A DNA stretch of 64,000 bases from JASHPR01 sp963833885 (GTDB lineage Bacteria; Actinomycetota; Actinomycetes; Streptosporangiales; Streptosporangiaceae), in the NCBI GenBank assembly GCA_963833885.1, contig CAWHZU010000036.1, positions 124,001 to 188,000 of the forward strand, in the 5' to 3' direction. The position numbers were made by a program, and so were the translations under genes. This document shows, one piece after another, positions 16,815-25,791 of this stretch (position 1 is the stretch's first letter; every line of letters starts with the position of its first letter). The notes under the pieces were generated by a model. It did no database searches. It worked only from the letters and a program-made list of their open reading frames with translations, and had not been told where the DNA came from.

Positions 16815-17357
16815 GTGACACCTTCAACTGGAACACCCCGTCCGGGGGTCAACGTCGGCACGACGAGCGAGTTCAGCTTGTTCTTCCGCGTCAGGCCAGG
16901 CCACGAGAATGACCTGCGGGAAGCGGTCAAGGCGCTGCAGGACAGTGCCGGCTACCGGCCAGGGGACTACGACCTGCCGATCGCGGTCATTCACGAAGCC
17001 AGGTTCGTGCTGTTCGACGGGGACACGCGGCTGCTCTTCGCGACGAGCTTCGATGGCCCGTGGGACGCCTACATGGAGGACTTCGCGTCCAAGCCGATGC
17101 AGCTTTTCGATGCGATCTTCCGGCACGTCGAGGGCTACGAGGGCCTCCCGGACCTCACCGCGGTGAAGGATTTCATCTTGAGCGCCCAGGTCACCGCCGG
17201 AGCCTACACCCGGAATTACCCCGGCACGGTGAAGGAGATCCGCAAGGCGCTGCGGGTGAACGAGGCCTTCCAGCAGGTGCTCGACGATCCCGGTGCCGCG
17301 GACGCGCTGCTGCACCCCGCGCTGAAACCGCTGCTTGACGAGGCCGCAGACGCTTAG
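16815..17357 (+). CDS. Predicted ferredoxin-like-fold protein at the head of the Dyp operon
   Basis: Tandem GTGs at 16812 and 16815 follow GGAGG (16802-16806); the second has the better spacing. The 180-residue product lacks a signal peptide. The segment FSLFFRVRPGHENDLREAVKAL, followed by RFVLFDGDTRLLFATSFDGPWDAY, has the beta-alpha-beta pattern of dimeric alpha-beta barrels. That is the fold also used by Dyp peroxidases and small heme or monooxygenase proteins. It is 44 bases from the DUF4331 gene and two genes before a Dyp peroxidase. I cannot name a specific function; a heme-chaperone, electron-transfer or accessory role with the peroxidase is an inference from fold and position. Confidence 0.7.
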   Translation: MTPSTGTPRPGVNVGTTSEFSLFFRVRPGHENDLREAVKALQDSAGYRPGDYDLPIAVIHEARFVLFDGDTRLLFATSFDGPWDAYMEDFASKPMQLFDAIFRHVEGYEGLPDLTAVKDFILSAQVTAGAYTRNYPGTVKEIRKALRVNEAFQQVLDDPGAADALLHPALKPLLDEAADA

Positions 17358-17401
17358 GCGGGCTGCGGCGGGCGAACCGTGAACCCAACGGAAGGCGGGC
17401 G

Positions 17402-18541
17402 ATGTCGCATCACATCTCCGGGCCGCGCGCCGCGGCCGAGCCGATCGCGGACATCACGGACTTGTACGCGTTCCCGAGTCCCGAGCACCCGGGCCGTCTG
17501 GTCCTGGTGCTGAACACGCTGCCGTTCGCGCCGCCGTCGGCGGTCTTCTCCGACGGGCTGATCTACCGCTTCCGGCTGCGGCCGCTCACCGCGAGCGACC
17601 GGGAGGATGGGGCGCCGTTCGCCGCGGGCGGCGAAGAGATGGTGATCGACTGCGCGTTCTCGGCCCCCGCGGGCGGACACGGCGCGAACGACCCAGGGCA
17701 AGAAGGCACATGCTCGGTGCCGACCGGCCGGGCGGTCTCGATCAGGGTGAACGACGAGCATGGCGGCCAGGCCCACGGCGTTCGCCTGTTCGCCGGCCTG
17801 CGGTGGGATCCGTTCATCATGGATGCGGCCGCGGCGCTGAAGACGATCGCCACGGGCAAGCTCGCGTTCACCGATCCGGGCGTGATCTACCTTGACGGCA
17901 AGAACGTCCTCAGCCTGGTGGTCGAGGTCGACCGCGCCGGGCTCCCCGGCGGTGCTCAGCTGGTCGGCGTGGTCGCGGAGACGCTGACGCGCGGCAGCCT
18001 CAGCGTCCGCCTCGAGCGTGTCGGGCGGCCCGAGGTGCCCAACCTGATGCTCGCACCGAAGCAGTTCGACCCGGTGAACCGCGACCTCGAGATCCGTGAC
18101 CTGTACAACATGGACGACGCGTTTCACCTCAGCCGCGCTTACGAGGGCGCGTACCGGGCCCGCCTGAACGCGAATCTCGCGTTCTGGGACAGCCTGGACG
18201 GCAAGACCGACTGGCCGGCCCGCGAGGACGGCGCGCACCCGCTGACCGAGCTCATCCTCGCGGACTTCCTCGTCGTCGACGTCACTATGCCGTACGCGGA
18301 GCAGGGTTCGTTCCTGGAGATCGAGCTCGCCGCCAGGCGCGGGGAAGCTCACCGGACCTGCGGTGGCCGGGCGCTCAACGACGATGTGATGGACACGATC
18401 TTCACGCTGCTCGTGAACGCAGGGAACGGGCCCGTCATCCGCGACGGCGTCGATCAGGCGACCACGCCCGCGTCGCGCGTGTTCCCCTACCTGGCGCCCC
18501 CGAATCCCGACCCCCCGGAGGCTCCCCGCCATGTGCAGTGA
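17402..18541 (+). CDS. DUF4331 family protein
   Basis: The 379-residue protein starts MSHHISGPRA and carries the DUF4331 pattern: DITDLYAFPSPEHPGRLVLVLNT near the start, DGLIYRFRL, repeated short beta strands, and a C-terminal RALNDDVMDTIFTLLVN segment. No signal peptide is visible, unlike many DUF4331 proteins. The biochemical role of the family is unknown. Its last 11 bases overlap the start of the Dyp peroxidase gene, which implies coupled translation and possibly a shared complex. Confidence 0.85.
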   Translation: MSHHISGPRAAAEPIADITDLYAFPSPEHPGRLVLVLNTLPFAPPSAVFSDGLIYRFRLRPLTASDREDGAPFAAGGEEMVIDCAFSAPAGGHGANDPGQEGTCSVPTGRAVSIRVNDEHGGQAHGVRLFAGLRWDPFIMDAAAALKTIATGKLAFTDPGVIYLDGKNVLSLVVEVDRAGLPGGAQLVGVVAETLTRGSLSVRLERVGRPEVPNLMLAPKQFDPVNRDLEIRDLYNMDDAFHLSRAYEGAYRARLNANLAFWDSLDGKTDWPAREDGAHPLTELILADFLVVDVTMPYAEQGSFLEIELAARRGEAHRTCGGRALNDDVMDTIFTLLVNAGNGPVIRDGVDQATTPASRVFPYLAPPNPDPPEAPRHVQ

Positions 18542-19913
18542 ACGAACGTCCGCGGACACCGTGACGGCCGCGGCGAGCACCGCTCTCGAGCTCGACGACA
18601 TCCAGTCCGGAATGTTTCACCAGCGGCCGGCGTCCTACGTCGGCACGTTCCTCCTGCTTCGCATCGACAGCTGCGAGGCGGGGCGGAAGCTGGTCGAGCG
18701 GCTGCTCCCGGTGATCGAGTCCGCCCGATCCTCATCCGATCCGGCACGGAACGCGTGGGTCTCGGTGGCGTTCACCTATCAGGGGCTGAAGGCGCTGGGC
18801 GTGCCCCAGGACTCGCTCGCCAGCTTCGCGCCGGAGTTCCGGCAGGGGATGGCGGCCCGCGCGGCGGAGCTGGGCGATGCTGGCGACAGCAGCCCGGAGA
18901 ACTGGGAGAAGCCGCTCGGAAGCCCCGAGGCCCACGTGGCGCTGTCGGTGCTCGCGCCCGACGCCACCCGGCTGGAGAGCCTGGCCGAGCGGGCCCGCCG
19001 CGCGCACGAGCAGCTAGCCGGTGTCGAGGTGATCTGGCACCAGGACTGCTACCAGCTCCCGACGGGGCGAACCTCCTTCGGCTTCAAGGACGGGATCGGG
19101 CAGCCGGCGGTCGAGGGGAGCGGGATCCCCGGCTCCAACCCGGGCGAGCGGCCGATCAAGGCGGGCGAGTTCATCCTCGGCTACCCGGACGAGACCGGAA
19201 GCGTGGGGCCGATGCCGACCCCCGAGATCCTCGGCCGTAACGGCACCTACCTGGCTTTCCGTAAACTGCACACCCGGGTGGCCGCATACCGGCAGTACCT
19301 TCACGCCAAAGCGGCCAGCCGCGAAGAGGAGGCGCTGCTCGGCGCGAAGATGGTCGGCCGCTGGCAGAGCGGCGCGCCACTCGCGCTATCCCCCGGGCAA
19401 GACGATGCCGATCTCGGCGCGGACCCGGGCCGCAACAACCGCTTTGGCTACACCGATGATCTGCGCGGCTTCAAATGTCCCGCCGGCGCGCATGCCCGCC
19501 GTGCAAACCCCCGGGACGCGCTCGATCACGAGATGAGCGTCGACGTCCGCCTCCACCGCATGCTCCGGCTCGGCACGAGCTACGGCCCGATGCTCCCCGA
19601 AGGCGTCTTCGAGGACGACGGCGCGGACCGCGGCATCATCTTCGTCTTCGCCGGAGCCCACCCCAAGCGCCAGTTCGAGTTCGTCAAGACACAGTGGCTG
19701 AACGACGGCATCTTCATCGGCGCGCCCGCCGAGAAAGACCCGCTCGCCGGAGCGAACGACGGAACGGGCACCTACACCATCCCCCACCGGCCGATCCGCC
19801 GCCGGCTGCAGAGCCTGCCGCCATTCGTGATCACCCGCGGCGGGGAGTACTGCTTCGCGCCGGGCCTGCGCGCGCTGCGCTGGCTGGCCGAGCTGGACAC
19901 CCGGACCGGCTGA
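18531..19913 (+). CDS. Dyp-type heme peroxidase
   Basis: The 460-residue protein has the Dyp GxxDG motif (GFKDG, residues 184-188, with the catalytic Asp) and the proximal heme-ligand region CPAGAHARRANPRD with His321. The C-terminal part contains RRLQSLPPFVITRGGEYCF. Dyp peroxidases use hydrogen peroxide to oxidise dyes, phenolics or lignin-like compounds. No Tat or Sec signal is seen and no encapsulin gene is nearby, so it is probably cytoplasmic. GGAGG lies just ahead of the ATG, inside the DUF4331 gene. It is the core enzyme of a five-gene operon with enoyl-CoA hydratase and a molybdenum oxidoreductase. Confidence 0.9.
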   Translation: MCSERTSADTVTAAASTALELDDIQSGMFHQRPASYVGTFLLLRIDSCEAGRKLVERLLPVIESARSSSDPARNAWVSVAFTYQGLKALGVPQDSLASFAPEFRQGMAARAAELGDAGDSSPENWEKPLGSPEAHVALSVLAPDATRLESLAERARRAHEQLAGVEVIWHQDCYQLPTGRTSFGFKDGIGQPAVEGSGIPGSNPGERPIKAGEFILGYPDETGSVGPMPTPEILGRNGTYLAFRKLHTRVAAYRQYLHAKAASREEEALLGAKMVGRWQSGAPLALSPGQDDADLGADPGRNNRFGYTDDLRGFKCPAGAHARRANPRDALDHEMSVDVRLHRMLRLGTSYGPMLPEGVFEDDGADRGIIFVFAGAHPKRQFEFVKTQWLNDGIFIGAPAEKDPLAGANDGTGTYTIPHRPIRRRLQSLPPFVITRGGEYCFAPGLRALRWLAELDTRTG

Positions 19914-19932
19914 ACAGGAAAGGAAGGACAAC

Positions 19933-20799
19933 ATGGCAACGAGCCCGGCACGCACCGACCGCTGGAAGACACTCGACTTCAGCCCGCCATCGTCGGATGC
20001 CGACGAACCCGGCCTGCCCGTGCTCGTCGAGTACACGCAGGACGAGAGAGTGGCGGTCATCACGCTGAACCGGCCGCACGCGGACAACGCGATCACCACG
20101 GCGATGGGAGCACGCCTGACCGAGATCCTGGAGACGATCGCGATCCGGCCCGCGGTCCGCGCCGTCATCCTCACCGGAGCCGGCCGCCGGGCCTTCTCCG
20201 TCGGCAGCGACCTGCGCCAGCGCAAAGACATGACCAAACAGGACTGGCTGCGGCAGCGCCAGGACTTCGACCGGACTCTCTACACCGTGCGCCAGCTGCG
20301 CAAGCCGATCTTCACCGCCGTCAACGGGATCGCCTACGGCGGCGGCTGCGAGCTCGCCCAGAGCACCGACTTCATCATCGCGTCCGACAACGCCACCTTC
20401 GGCCAGCCCGAAGCGATGGTCGGCCTCGCCGCCGGAGGCGGCTCGCCAGCGCTGCTCCCGCGCCTACTCCCCCCGGGCAAAGCCATGCAGATGCTGATGA
20501 CCGGCGACCCGATCAGCGCACAGGAAGCGCACCGGCTCGGAATGGTCAACGAACTCTATCCCCAGGACGAGCTCATCGACGCCGCCCACCGGATCGCGGA
20601 GAAAATCGCGAGCAACTCACCCACCGCCGTGCAGGCAGTCAAGCAGGCGGTCCGGATGGGCCAGGGCGAGCCGATCGAGCAAGCCATCGCGATCATGATG
20701 GAGGCGCACTGGCGCTCCGCCGTCCACCCCGACCGAGTCGAAGGCATCAGCGCCTTCAACGAAGACCGCGAGCCCAGCTTTTCCGATCCCGACCATTGA
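19933..20799 (+). CDS. Enoyl-CoA hydratase/isomerase family protein
   Basis: The 288-residue protein has the crotonase fold features: VAVITLNRPHADNAI, AVILTGAGRRAFSVGSDL with the oxyanion-hole strand, and a second oxyanion segment VNGIAYGGGCELA. TFGQPEAMVGL then carries a Glu in the usual catalytic position. It acts on a CoA thioester by hydration, isomerisation or related chemistry. AAAGGAAGGA precedes the ATG and the gene lies 19 bases after the Dyp peroxidase. This pairing suggests that a peroxidase-derived product is taken up as a CoA ester, but the substrate is not evident. Confidence 0.85.
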   Translation: MATSPARTDRWKTLDFSPPSSDADEPGLPVLVEYTQDERVAVITLNRPHADNAITTAMGARLTEILETIAIRPAVRAVILTGAGRRAFSVGSDLRQRKDMTKQDWLRQRQDFDRTLYTVRQLRKPIFTAVNGIAYGGGCELAQSTDFIIASDNATFGQPEAMVGLAAGGGSPALLPRLLPPGKAMQMLMTGDPISAQEAHRLGMVNELYPQDELIDAAHRIAEKIASNSPTAVQAVKQAVRMGQGEPIEQAIAIMMEAHWRSAVHPDRVEGISAFNEDREPSFSDPDH

Positions 20800-20846
20800 C
20801 GCGCGGCCCACGCACCCAACGACCGATCGACGAGGAGGCTGAAGAC

Positions 20847-21902
20847 ATGACGCTGGCAGACAACCTAGAAAAAGCGCGCGCGGCTCTCACAATGATCCAG
20901 CCGGAGCCGTTCAATGCGGAGGCGCCGCCGGAGGCACTGGTGGGAGACATCACACCGACCGGCAGCCACTATGTCCGTAGCAACTTCGCGTTGCCAGCGT
21001 ACGACGGCAACCTAGAGATCGGGGGCGCGGTCGACAACCCCAGGACGCTAGCGCTCGAAGACCTGCGCGCCATGCCCTCTGTCGAGCGGGTCGTCACGCT
21101 CGAATGCGCCGGTAACGGGCGCCTCGGGCAGACGCCGTTGCCGATAGGCGAACCCTGGGGCAGCTACGCCGTGTCGACTGCCCGTTGGACAGGCGCCTTC
21201 CTGCATCAGGTGCTGGAGCAGGCGGGTCCGGTGGCCGACGCCGTCGACGTCAAGTTCGAGGGCGCCGATCACGGCCCTTACTACCAGTTCGGAGACATGA
21301 CCTTCAACCGGTCGCTGGCATTCACTCACGCGGCCGACCCGGCCGCAGAGATTTTGATCGCCTACGAGATGAACGGCGAGCCGCTGAGCCCCGACCACGG
21401 CGCGCCATTCCGGCTCATCGTGCCCCATTGGTATGGGGTCGCGTCGGTGAAATGGCTGAAGCGGATCCAAGTCCTGACTGAACCGTACGTTGGCGAGTTC
21501 CAGGTCGGGCACTACATGTACGAGTGGGCCGATCGCCCGCACGAGCCGGTCACGTTGTTGCGCGTGCGCGCCCGCATCACCGATCCTGCTCCCCGAGCGA
21601 CCATCTCCGCCGGCATGTACACGGTGCGGGGAAAGGCGTGGTCGGGCACCGGCCCCGTGACGCGCGTGCACGTCAGCCTCACCGGCGAAGGCGACTGGCA
21701 AATGGCAGAGCTCGAACCCCCGAGGGGGCCTTATCAATGGCAGGACTGGTCGTTCGACTGGCACGCGACCACGGTTGGACGGCACACCCTGCGCGCCCGC
21801 GCGACCGACGTAGTCGGCAACGTCCAGCCCGATGTCCCCCCCTGGAACCGCCTCGGCTACGGAAACAACGCGATCGAGGTCATCTACGTCGACGTGCGCT
21901 GA
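20847..21902 (+). CDS. Sulfite oxidase-family molybdopterin oxidoreductase
   Basis: ATG 20847 is chosen because GAGGAGG (20832-20838) is eight bases upstream; a TTG at 20796 overlapping the previous gene is less likely. The 351-residue protein has the sulfite oxidase Mo-domain signature VTLECAGNGR, with Cys87 as the Mo ligand. It also has PYYQFGDMTFNRSLAF, PLSPDHGAPFRLIVPHWYGVASVKW and a C-terminal dimerisation domain with DWHATTVGRHTLRARATD. No heme domain and no Tat signal are present, so it is a cytoplasmic-type SUOX homologue. It could oxidise sulfite or reduce an oxidised substrate such as a sulfoxide. It ends the Dyp operon. Confidence 0.87.
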   Translation: MTLADNLEKARAALTMIQPEPFNAEAPPEALVGDITPTGSHYVRSNFALPAYDGNLEIGGAVDNPRTLALEDLRAMPSVERVVTLECAGNGRLGQTPLPIGEPWGSYAVSTARWTGAFLHQVLEQAGPVADAVDVKFEGADHGPYYQFGDMTFNRSLAFTHAADPAAEILIAYEMNGEPLSPDHGAPFRLIVPHWYGVASVKWLKRIQVLTEPYVGEFQVGHYMYEWADRPHEPVTLLRVRARITDPAPRATISAGMYTVRGKAWSGTGPVTRVHVSLTGEGDWQMAELEPPRGPYQWQDWSFDWHATTVGRHTLRARATDVVGNVQPDVPPWNRLGYGNNAIEVIYVDVR

Positions 21903-21991
21903 CCGCGCAATCGCATCCGCAGACCCGCATACGTCACAACCGGGCCCTGGCCCCGCACTCCGAATCATCAAACGCAACAAGAAGACCAAGC

Positions 21992-22010
21992 GACACCGGC
22001 TACCGGTGTC
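21992..22010. terminator. Hairpin between the Dyp operon and the TetR gene
   Basis: Arms GACACCGG (21992-21999) and CCGGTGTC (22003-22010) are perfect complements with a three-base loop. It lies between two converging genes and can serve both directions. Confidence 0.55.
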
Positions 22011-22067
22011 AGCTGCGCATGGACCACTTACCGGTGGGACGCCCGCCCGGCACGACGACCGTGGCCC

Positions 22068-22778
22068 TTACCGGGCAGAGCTGTCCTTGGCCGCACTGTT
22101 CACGGTCTCGATGCCGGCGAGGATGAGATCGATGCCGGCCAGGAACTGCTCGCGGTCGTCATGTTCGAGCAGTTGCGTCCCGGCTTTGTGCACGGATGGG
22201 TATCTGGCGGGGTCGAGCTGCGCCCACCGTGCGGCGACGGCGGCGAGGAAAGCTGACCGGTCCATCTCGCTGCTCGCGAGCGCCCGGGCGTTGGCGGCGT
22301 TCTGCCCGGCGACACCGAGGATGTAGTTCACGAGCACCCCTGCGGAGTCGGACAGCGCTCGCTGGGGCACGTCGAGTGCCTCCAGTTGCTGGCTGATGCT
22401 CTCGTAGATGTCCAGCAGCGCCGGCCGCAATGGGTCTCGATTGAGCTGGGCACCGACCCAGGGGTGGGCGACGATCGCATCGAACAGGCCAACCGCGACG
22501 TCGCGCAGCGCTGGCCGGGGCTCGGCGTCGGCGGCGAGGTCGGTCACGATGCGGGCGATGACGTGGTCGGTGGCCGCCGCGAGCAGGTCATCCCTGTCCG
22601 CGACGTGGTGATATATCGCGCCGTATCCGGTGGCCAGGCGCACGGTGAGCGCCCGCAGGGTTAGAGCGTCCTCGCCCTCAGCGTCAAGAATCTCGGTAGC
22701 GGCCTTGACGATCACGTCCCTGGACAGCGCCTCCGTACGCCGGGGGGCCCGTCGGGCCTTGGTCGCCATGAGCTTCAT
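22068..22778 (-). CDS. TetR/AcrR family transcriptional regulator
   Basis: The 236-residue protein has an N-terminal TetR helix-turn-helix (SRDVIVKAATEILDAEGEDALTLRAL..., then GYGAIYHHVADRDDLL) and a TetR C-terminal ligand-binding region of helices. Starts at 22778 or 22769 are both possible; neither has a strong ribosome site, and longer starts run through the promoter of the divergent gene. It is divergent from a TetX-like monooxygenase with an 8-bp-arm inverted repeat in the gap, the classic arrangement of a repressor controlling its own promoter and that of a drug-modifying enzyme. Confidence 0.88.
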   Translation of the reverse strand: MKLMATKARRAPRRTEALSRDVIVKAATEILDAEGEDALTLRALTVRLATGYGAIYHHVADRDDLLAAATDHVIARIVTDLAADAEPRPALRDVAVGLFDAIVAHPWVGAQLNRDPLRPALLDIYESISQQLEALDVPQRALSDSAGVLVNYILGVAGQNAANARALASSEMDRSAFLAAVAARWAQLDPARYPSVHKAGTQLLEHDDREQFLAGIDLILAGIETVNSAAKDSSAR

Positions 22779-22818
22779 TCTGCCACACGTGGATCGCCGC
22801 TCCAAACGTGTGCTAGCG

Positions 22819-22841
22819 TCGTTGGAGTAGCAATCCAACGA
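22819..22841. promoter_or_regulatory. Likely operator of the divergent TetR gene
   Basis: Perfect arms TCGTTGGA (22819-22826) and TCCAACGA (22834-22841) flank seven bases, 17 bases before the monooxygenase ATG. A second looser pair, CACACGT and ACGTGTG, lies at about 22790-22815. Both sit between the divergent start codons. Confidence 0.6.
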
Positions 22842-22857
22842 GTTTCGGGGGAGCACG

Positions 22858-23988
22858 ATGACGGCACCGATCACAGTTGTGGGGGCTGGCCTCGGCGGTC
22901 TGGTCCTGGCCCGCGTCCTGCACATGCATGGCATCCCGGTCACGGTCTATGAAGCGGAGGCCTCGGCGGCCGCGCGGACCCAGGGTGGGCTGCTCGACAT
23001 CCACCCTTCGAATGGCCAGCTAGCGCTCGAGGCGGCCGGCCTGACCGGACAGTTCCAGGGGCTCGTCCTGCCCGGCCGCGAGTCGTACCGGGTTCTGGAC
23101 CGGACCGGGACTGTTCTGCTCGACCTGCCCGACGACGGCACGGGCGAGCGTCCCGAGGTTTCGCGCGGCGAGCTGCGGCAGCTGCTGCTGGACTCGCTCC
23201 CGGACGGCGTCTTGCACTGGGGCCGCAAGGTCAGCGGCGTGCGGGCCCTGGGCGAGGGCCGCCACGAGCTGCGCTTCGCCGACGGCGCCACCGCCCTTAC
23301 GAGCGTGCTGATCGGGGCGGACGGGGCCTGGTCACGGGTCCGCCCGCTGCTGTCCGGCGCCACCCCGCAGTACATCGGCTTCACCTCCGTCGAGACCTTC
23401 TTGTTCGACGCCGACACCCGTCACCGCGCCACGGCGCAGGCGGTCGGCGCCGGGTCGATGTTCGCGCTCGCACCGGGCCAGGGCTTCCTGGCTTACCGGG
23501 AACGGGGCGGCACTGTGCATGCCTACGCCGAGCTCAAGAAGCCAGAGGACTGGCTCCCCGACACCGATGTGGATGATGGCGCATCTGTGTCGGCGCGGGT
23601 CGCGGCCGAATTTGGCGGGTGGGCACCCGAGCTCACCGCGCTGATCACTGACAGGGACACCGCACCGGTCGTGCGCCCTCTCTACACACTCCCGGTCGGG
23701 CACCGGTGGACCCGGGTGCCCCGGGTGACCCTGCTCGGCGACGCCGCCCACCTCGCGCCCCCGAACGGCGAAGGGGCGAACCTGGCCATGCTGGACGGGG
23801 CCCAACTCGGCCAGGCCATCGCCGCGCACCCCGGCGACGTCGAGGCCGCGCTGGGCGAGTACGAGCAGGCCATGTTCCCGCGCGCCGCCGAAGCAGCCGG
23901 AGCCGAAGACATCTTCGACCTCATGCTCGGCGACGACGCGCCCCACAGCTGGACCGCCATGATGAACGGCGGCGAGCAGGCATCGTGA
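22858..23988 (+). CDS. TetX-like FAD-dependent monooxygenase
   Basis: The 376-residue protein is a PHBH-fold flavoprotein monooxygenase. It has the GAGLGG dinucleotide motif at residues 8-13, then HPSNGQLALEAAGL, a DG-type motif near IGADGAWSRVRP, and LLGDAAHLAPPNGEGANLAM for the ribityl-binding GD motif. The LLDIHPSNGQLAL segment and overall length resemble TetX tetracycline-inactivating enzymes. The family also includes other aromatic polyketide hydroxylases, so the substrate is not certain. GGGGGAG precedes the ATG. Divergent TetR control supports an inducible role against a small toxic molecule. Confidence 0.85.
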   Translation: MTAPITVVGAGLGGLVLARVLHMHGIPVTVYEAEASAAARTQGGLLDIHPSNGQLALEAAGLTGQFQGLVLPGRESYRVLDRTGTVLLDLPDDGTGERPEVSRGELRQLLLDSLPDGVLHWGRKVSGVRALGEGRHELRFADGATALTSVLIGADGAWSRVRPLLSGATPQYIGFTSVETFLFDADTRHRATAQAVGAGSMFALAPGQGFLAYRERGGTVHAYAELKKPEDWLPDTDVDDGASVSARVAAEFGGWAPELTALITDRDTAPVVRPLYTLPVGHRWTRVPRVTLLGDAAHLAPPNGEGANLAMLDGAQLGQAIAAHPGDVEAALGEYEQAMFPRAAEAAGAEDIFDLMLGDDAPHSWTAMMNGGEQAS

Positions 23989-24470
23989 GTGCTGTCGTTA
24001 GGACGCTTAGTTCTGGGGGCCGTGGCCGTGGTGGTCCTCGCGGCCGTTACAGCCCATTTCTTCATCCGCCATTCGCTGATGATCAGCCAGAACTGGGTCG
24101 ACTGCAACGAGGGCTTCCTGCAGCTCGATCCACTACGGGCGGGATCAATCCCTGGTGAACGCCGAGGCCCGAAACCGACGCGGAGAAGGTACCGGGCGCG
24201 TGCGCCAGGAGCCTTTCCGCACAGTATCTCCCGGCGGGCCAAGACCAGCCTTTCACCCTCGTCCTCTCGCACGCGGGGCTCGGGCAGACGGACATCCAGG
24301 AGGATGTGGCGATCGCCTACAACGGCAAATATCTCATCGTCGCCAAGGACACGGGTACCGGCGGCGTGACCGGGTCCGCCGTGGAGTGCACCCTGGGCGG
24401 CGGCCCCGTGACCAGCACGGACGCGGACAGTGGCACGCAGACGACCTGCGAGTCGAGCTTGCCATGGTAG
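23989..24470 (+). pseudogene. Small membrane-anchored or secreted protein with broken frame
   Basis: One frame from the GTG at 23989 gives a single N-terminal membrane helix (LGAVAVVVLAAVTAHFFI) and WVDCNEGFLQLD. A protein-like C-terminus, including FTLVLSHAGLGQTDIQEDV and later NGKYLIVAKDTGTGG, ending SSLPW at 24470, is in a different frame. The change occurs between about 24125 and 24200, where codon composition suggests one or two single-base indels. Two or three Cys in the C-terminal part suggest an extracytoplasmic disulfide protein. It begins directly at the stop of the TetX-like gene, so it was probably co-transcribed. Family not recognised. Confidence 0.55.
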
Positions 24471-24501
24471 GCGGCCGACTGCGCTCATGGCCCCAGCTGA
24501 A

Positions 24502-25590
24502 CTACTGCACCTCGGCGGGCAGCACCGTGGCCAGGCCGCTGGACCTGCCGACGATCGCTAGGTAGCGCAGCGCCTGCGCGTAGGAGCCGACGAGGCTGGC
24601 CTCGCAGTACGGGAGCCCATGCTGCCGGCAGAACTCCATGATCAGAGGCTGGGAGCGGCGCAGGGCGGGACGCGGCATCGACGGGAACAGGTGGTGCTCG
24701 ATCTGGTAGTTAAGGCCGCCGAGGGCGAGGTCGGTGAGCCAGCCGCCTCGGACGTTACGGGAGGTGAGCACCTGCCGGCGCAGGAAGTCGCTGCGATCGT
24801 CTGGGCTCAGGATCGGCATGCCCTTGTGGTTCGGGGCGAAGGCGGCGCCCAGATACACGCCGAACACCCCCTGCTGAACAAGGATGAACACGACGGCCTT
24901 CACCGGTGAGAGCACCAGGAACACCGCGGTGAGATAGCCAACGAAGTGGATGCCGAGCAGGGCCGCCTCCGCTGGCCTGGTACCGGAATCCCGGCTGGCC
25001 AGCGAGCGCACGCCCGCGACGTGCACGCTGAGCGCCTCGCCGAGCAGCATCGGGAAGAACAGGTACGCCTGGTAGCGGAACACCGCACGGGACCAGCCCC
25101 GGCTGGCGCGCGCCTGTGTTTCGGTGAACGCCAGCACGCGCATCCCGATGTCCGGATCCGCTCCCTCGGTGTTGGGGTGGGCGTGATGGCGGTTGTGCTT
25201 GTCGACCCACCATCCGTAGCTGAGCCCGATGCCCAGATTGCCGAGCAGCACGCCGAGGATGCGGCTGACCCGCCGGGAACCGGAGATCTGCCGGTGCCCG
25301 GCGTCGTGGCCAAGGAACCCGAGCTGGGTAAACATGACGCCCAGGAACACGGCCACCGCGAGCTGCCACCAAGAGTCACCCACCAGCACGAAGGCGCCCC
25401 AGCCGGCCGCCAGCAGGGCAACTACGACCGCGATCCGCCAGGTGTAGCTCCAGCGCCGCCGTTCCAGCAGCCCGGCCTGCTTCACCTGACGGGACAGCTC
25501 GGCGTAGTCGGACCCGCGCCGCGGCTGCGGTGGCGCCGACGCCACATGGGACGGCGCGGCCGTGAAGCCCGCTTCTTGCTGGTCTGGCAT
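24502..25590 (-). CDS. Membrane fatty acid desaturase
   Basis: ATG 25590 has GGGAG eight bases upstream; longer in-frame starts run antisense through two other genes. The 362-residue protein has the three histidine boxes of membrane acyl desaturases: HDAGH, HNRHH and, near the C-terminus, QIEHHLFPSMPR. Hydrophobic pairs of helices lie between them. These His bind the di-iron centre that introduces a double bond into acyl chains, with O2 and an external electron donor. The QIEHH form of the third box is typical of front-end/delta-5 or delta-6-like and related actinobacterial desaturases. No ferredoxin or reductase gene is adjacent. Confidence 0.88.
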   Translation of the reverse strand: MPDQQEAGFTAAPSHVASAPPQPRRGSDYAELSRQVKQAGLLERRRWSYTWRIAVVVALLAAGWGAFVLVGDSWWQLAVAVFLGVMFTQLGFLGHDAGHRQISGSRRVSRILGVLLGNLGIGLSYGWWVDKHNRHHAHPNTEGADPDIGMRVLAFTETQARASRGWSRAVFRYQAYLFFPMLLGEALSVHVAGVRSLASRDSGTRPAEAALLGIHFVGYLTAVFLVLSPVKAVVFILVQQGVFGVYLGAAFAPNHKGMPILSPDDRSDFLRRQVLTSRNVRGGWLTDLALGGLNYQIEHHLFPSMPRPALRRSQPLIMEFCRQHGLPYCEASLVGSYAQALRYLAIVGRSSGLATVLPAEVQ

Positions 25591-25791
25591 CGAACCGCTC
25601 CCGGAGGCACATCGTTGGCTGGGCAGGTAGATGTGCCGCCAGGGTCTTGAGCGGCCTGCGTCCAGTCTAGACGTCCCAGCTGATCTCGGGTTTAACGGAG
25701 CCTGTCTGCGGGCCGTGGGGTTAGTGATGATCAGGACAGCGTGAGGCCATCCCGCCCGGGCAGTAACCGGCGGGCGCGAGAGCATAGGGGG

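Noticed and set aside
18700..19913. Dyp peroxidase as possible encapsulin cargo
   Set aside because: No encapsulin shell gene in the window and no recognisable C-terminal targeting peptide.
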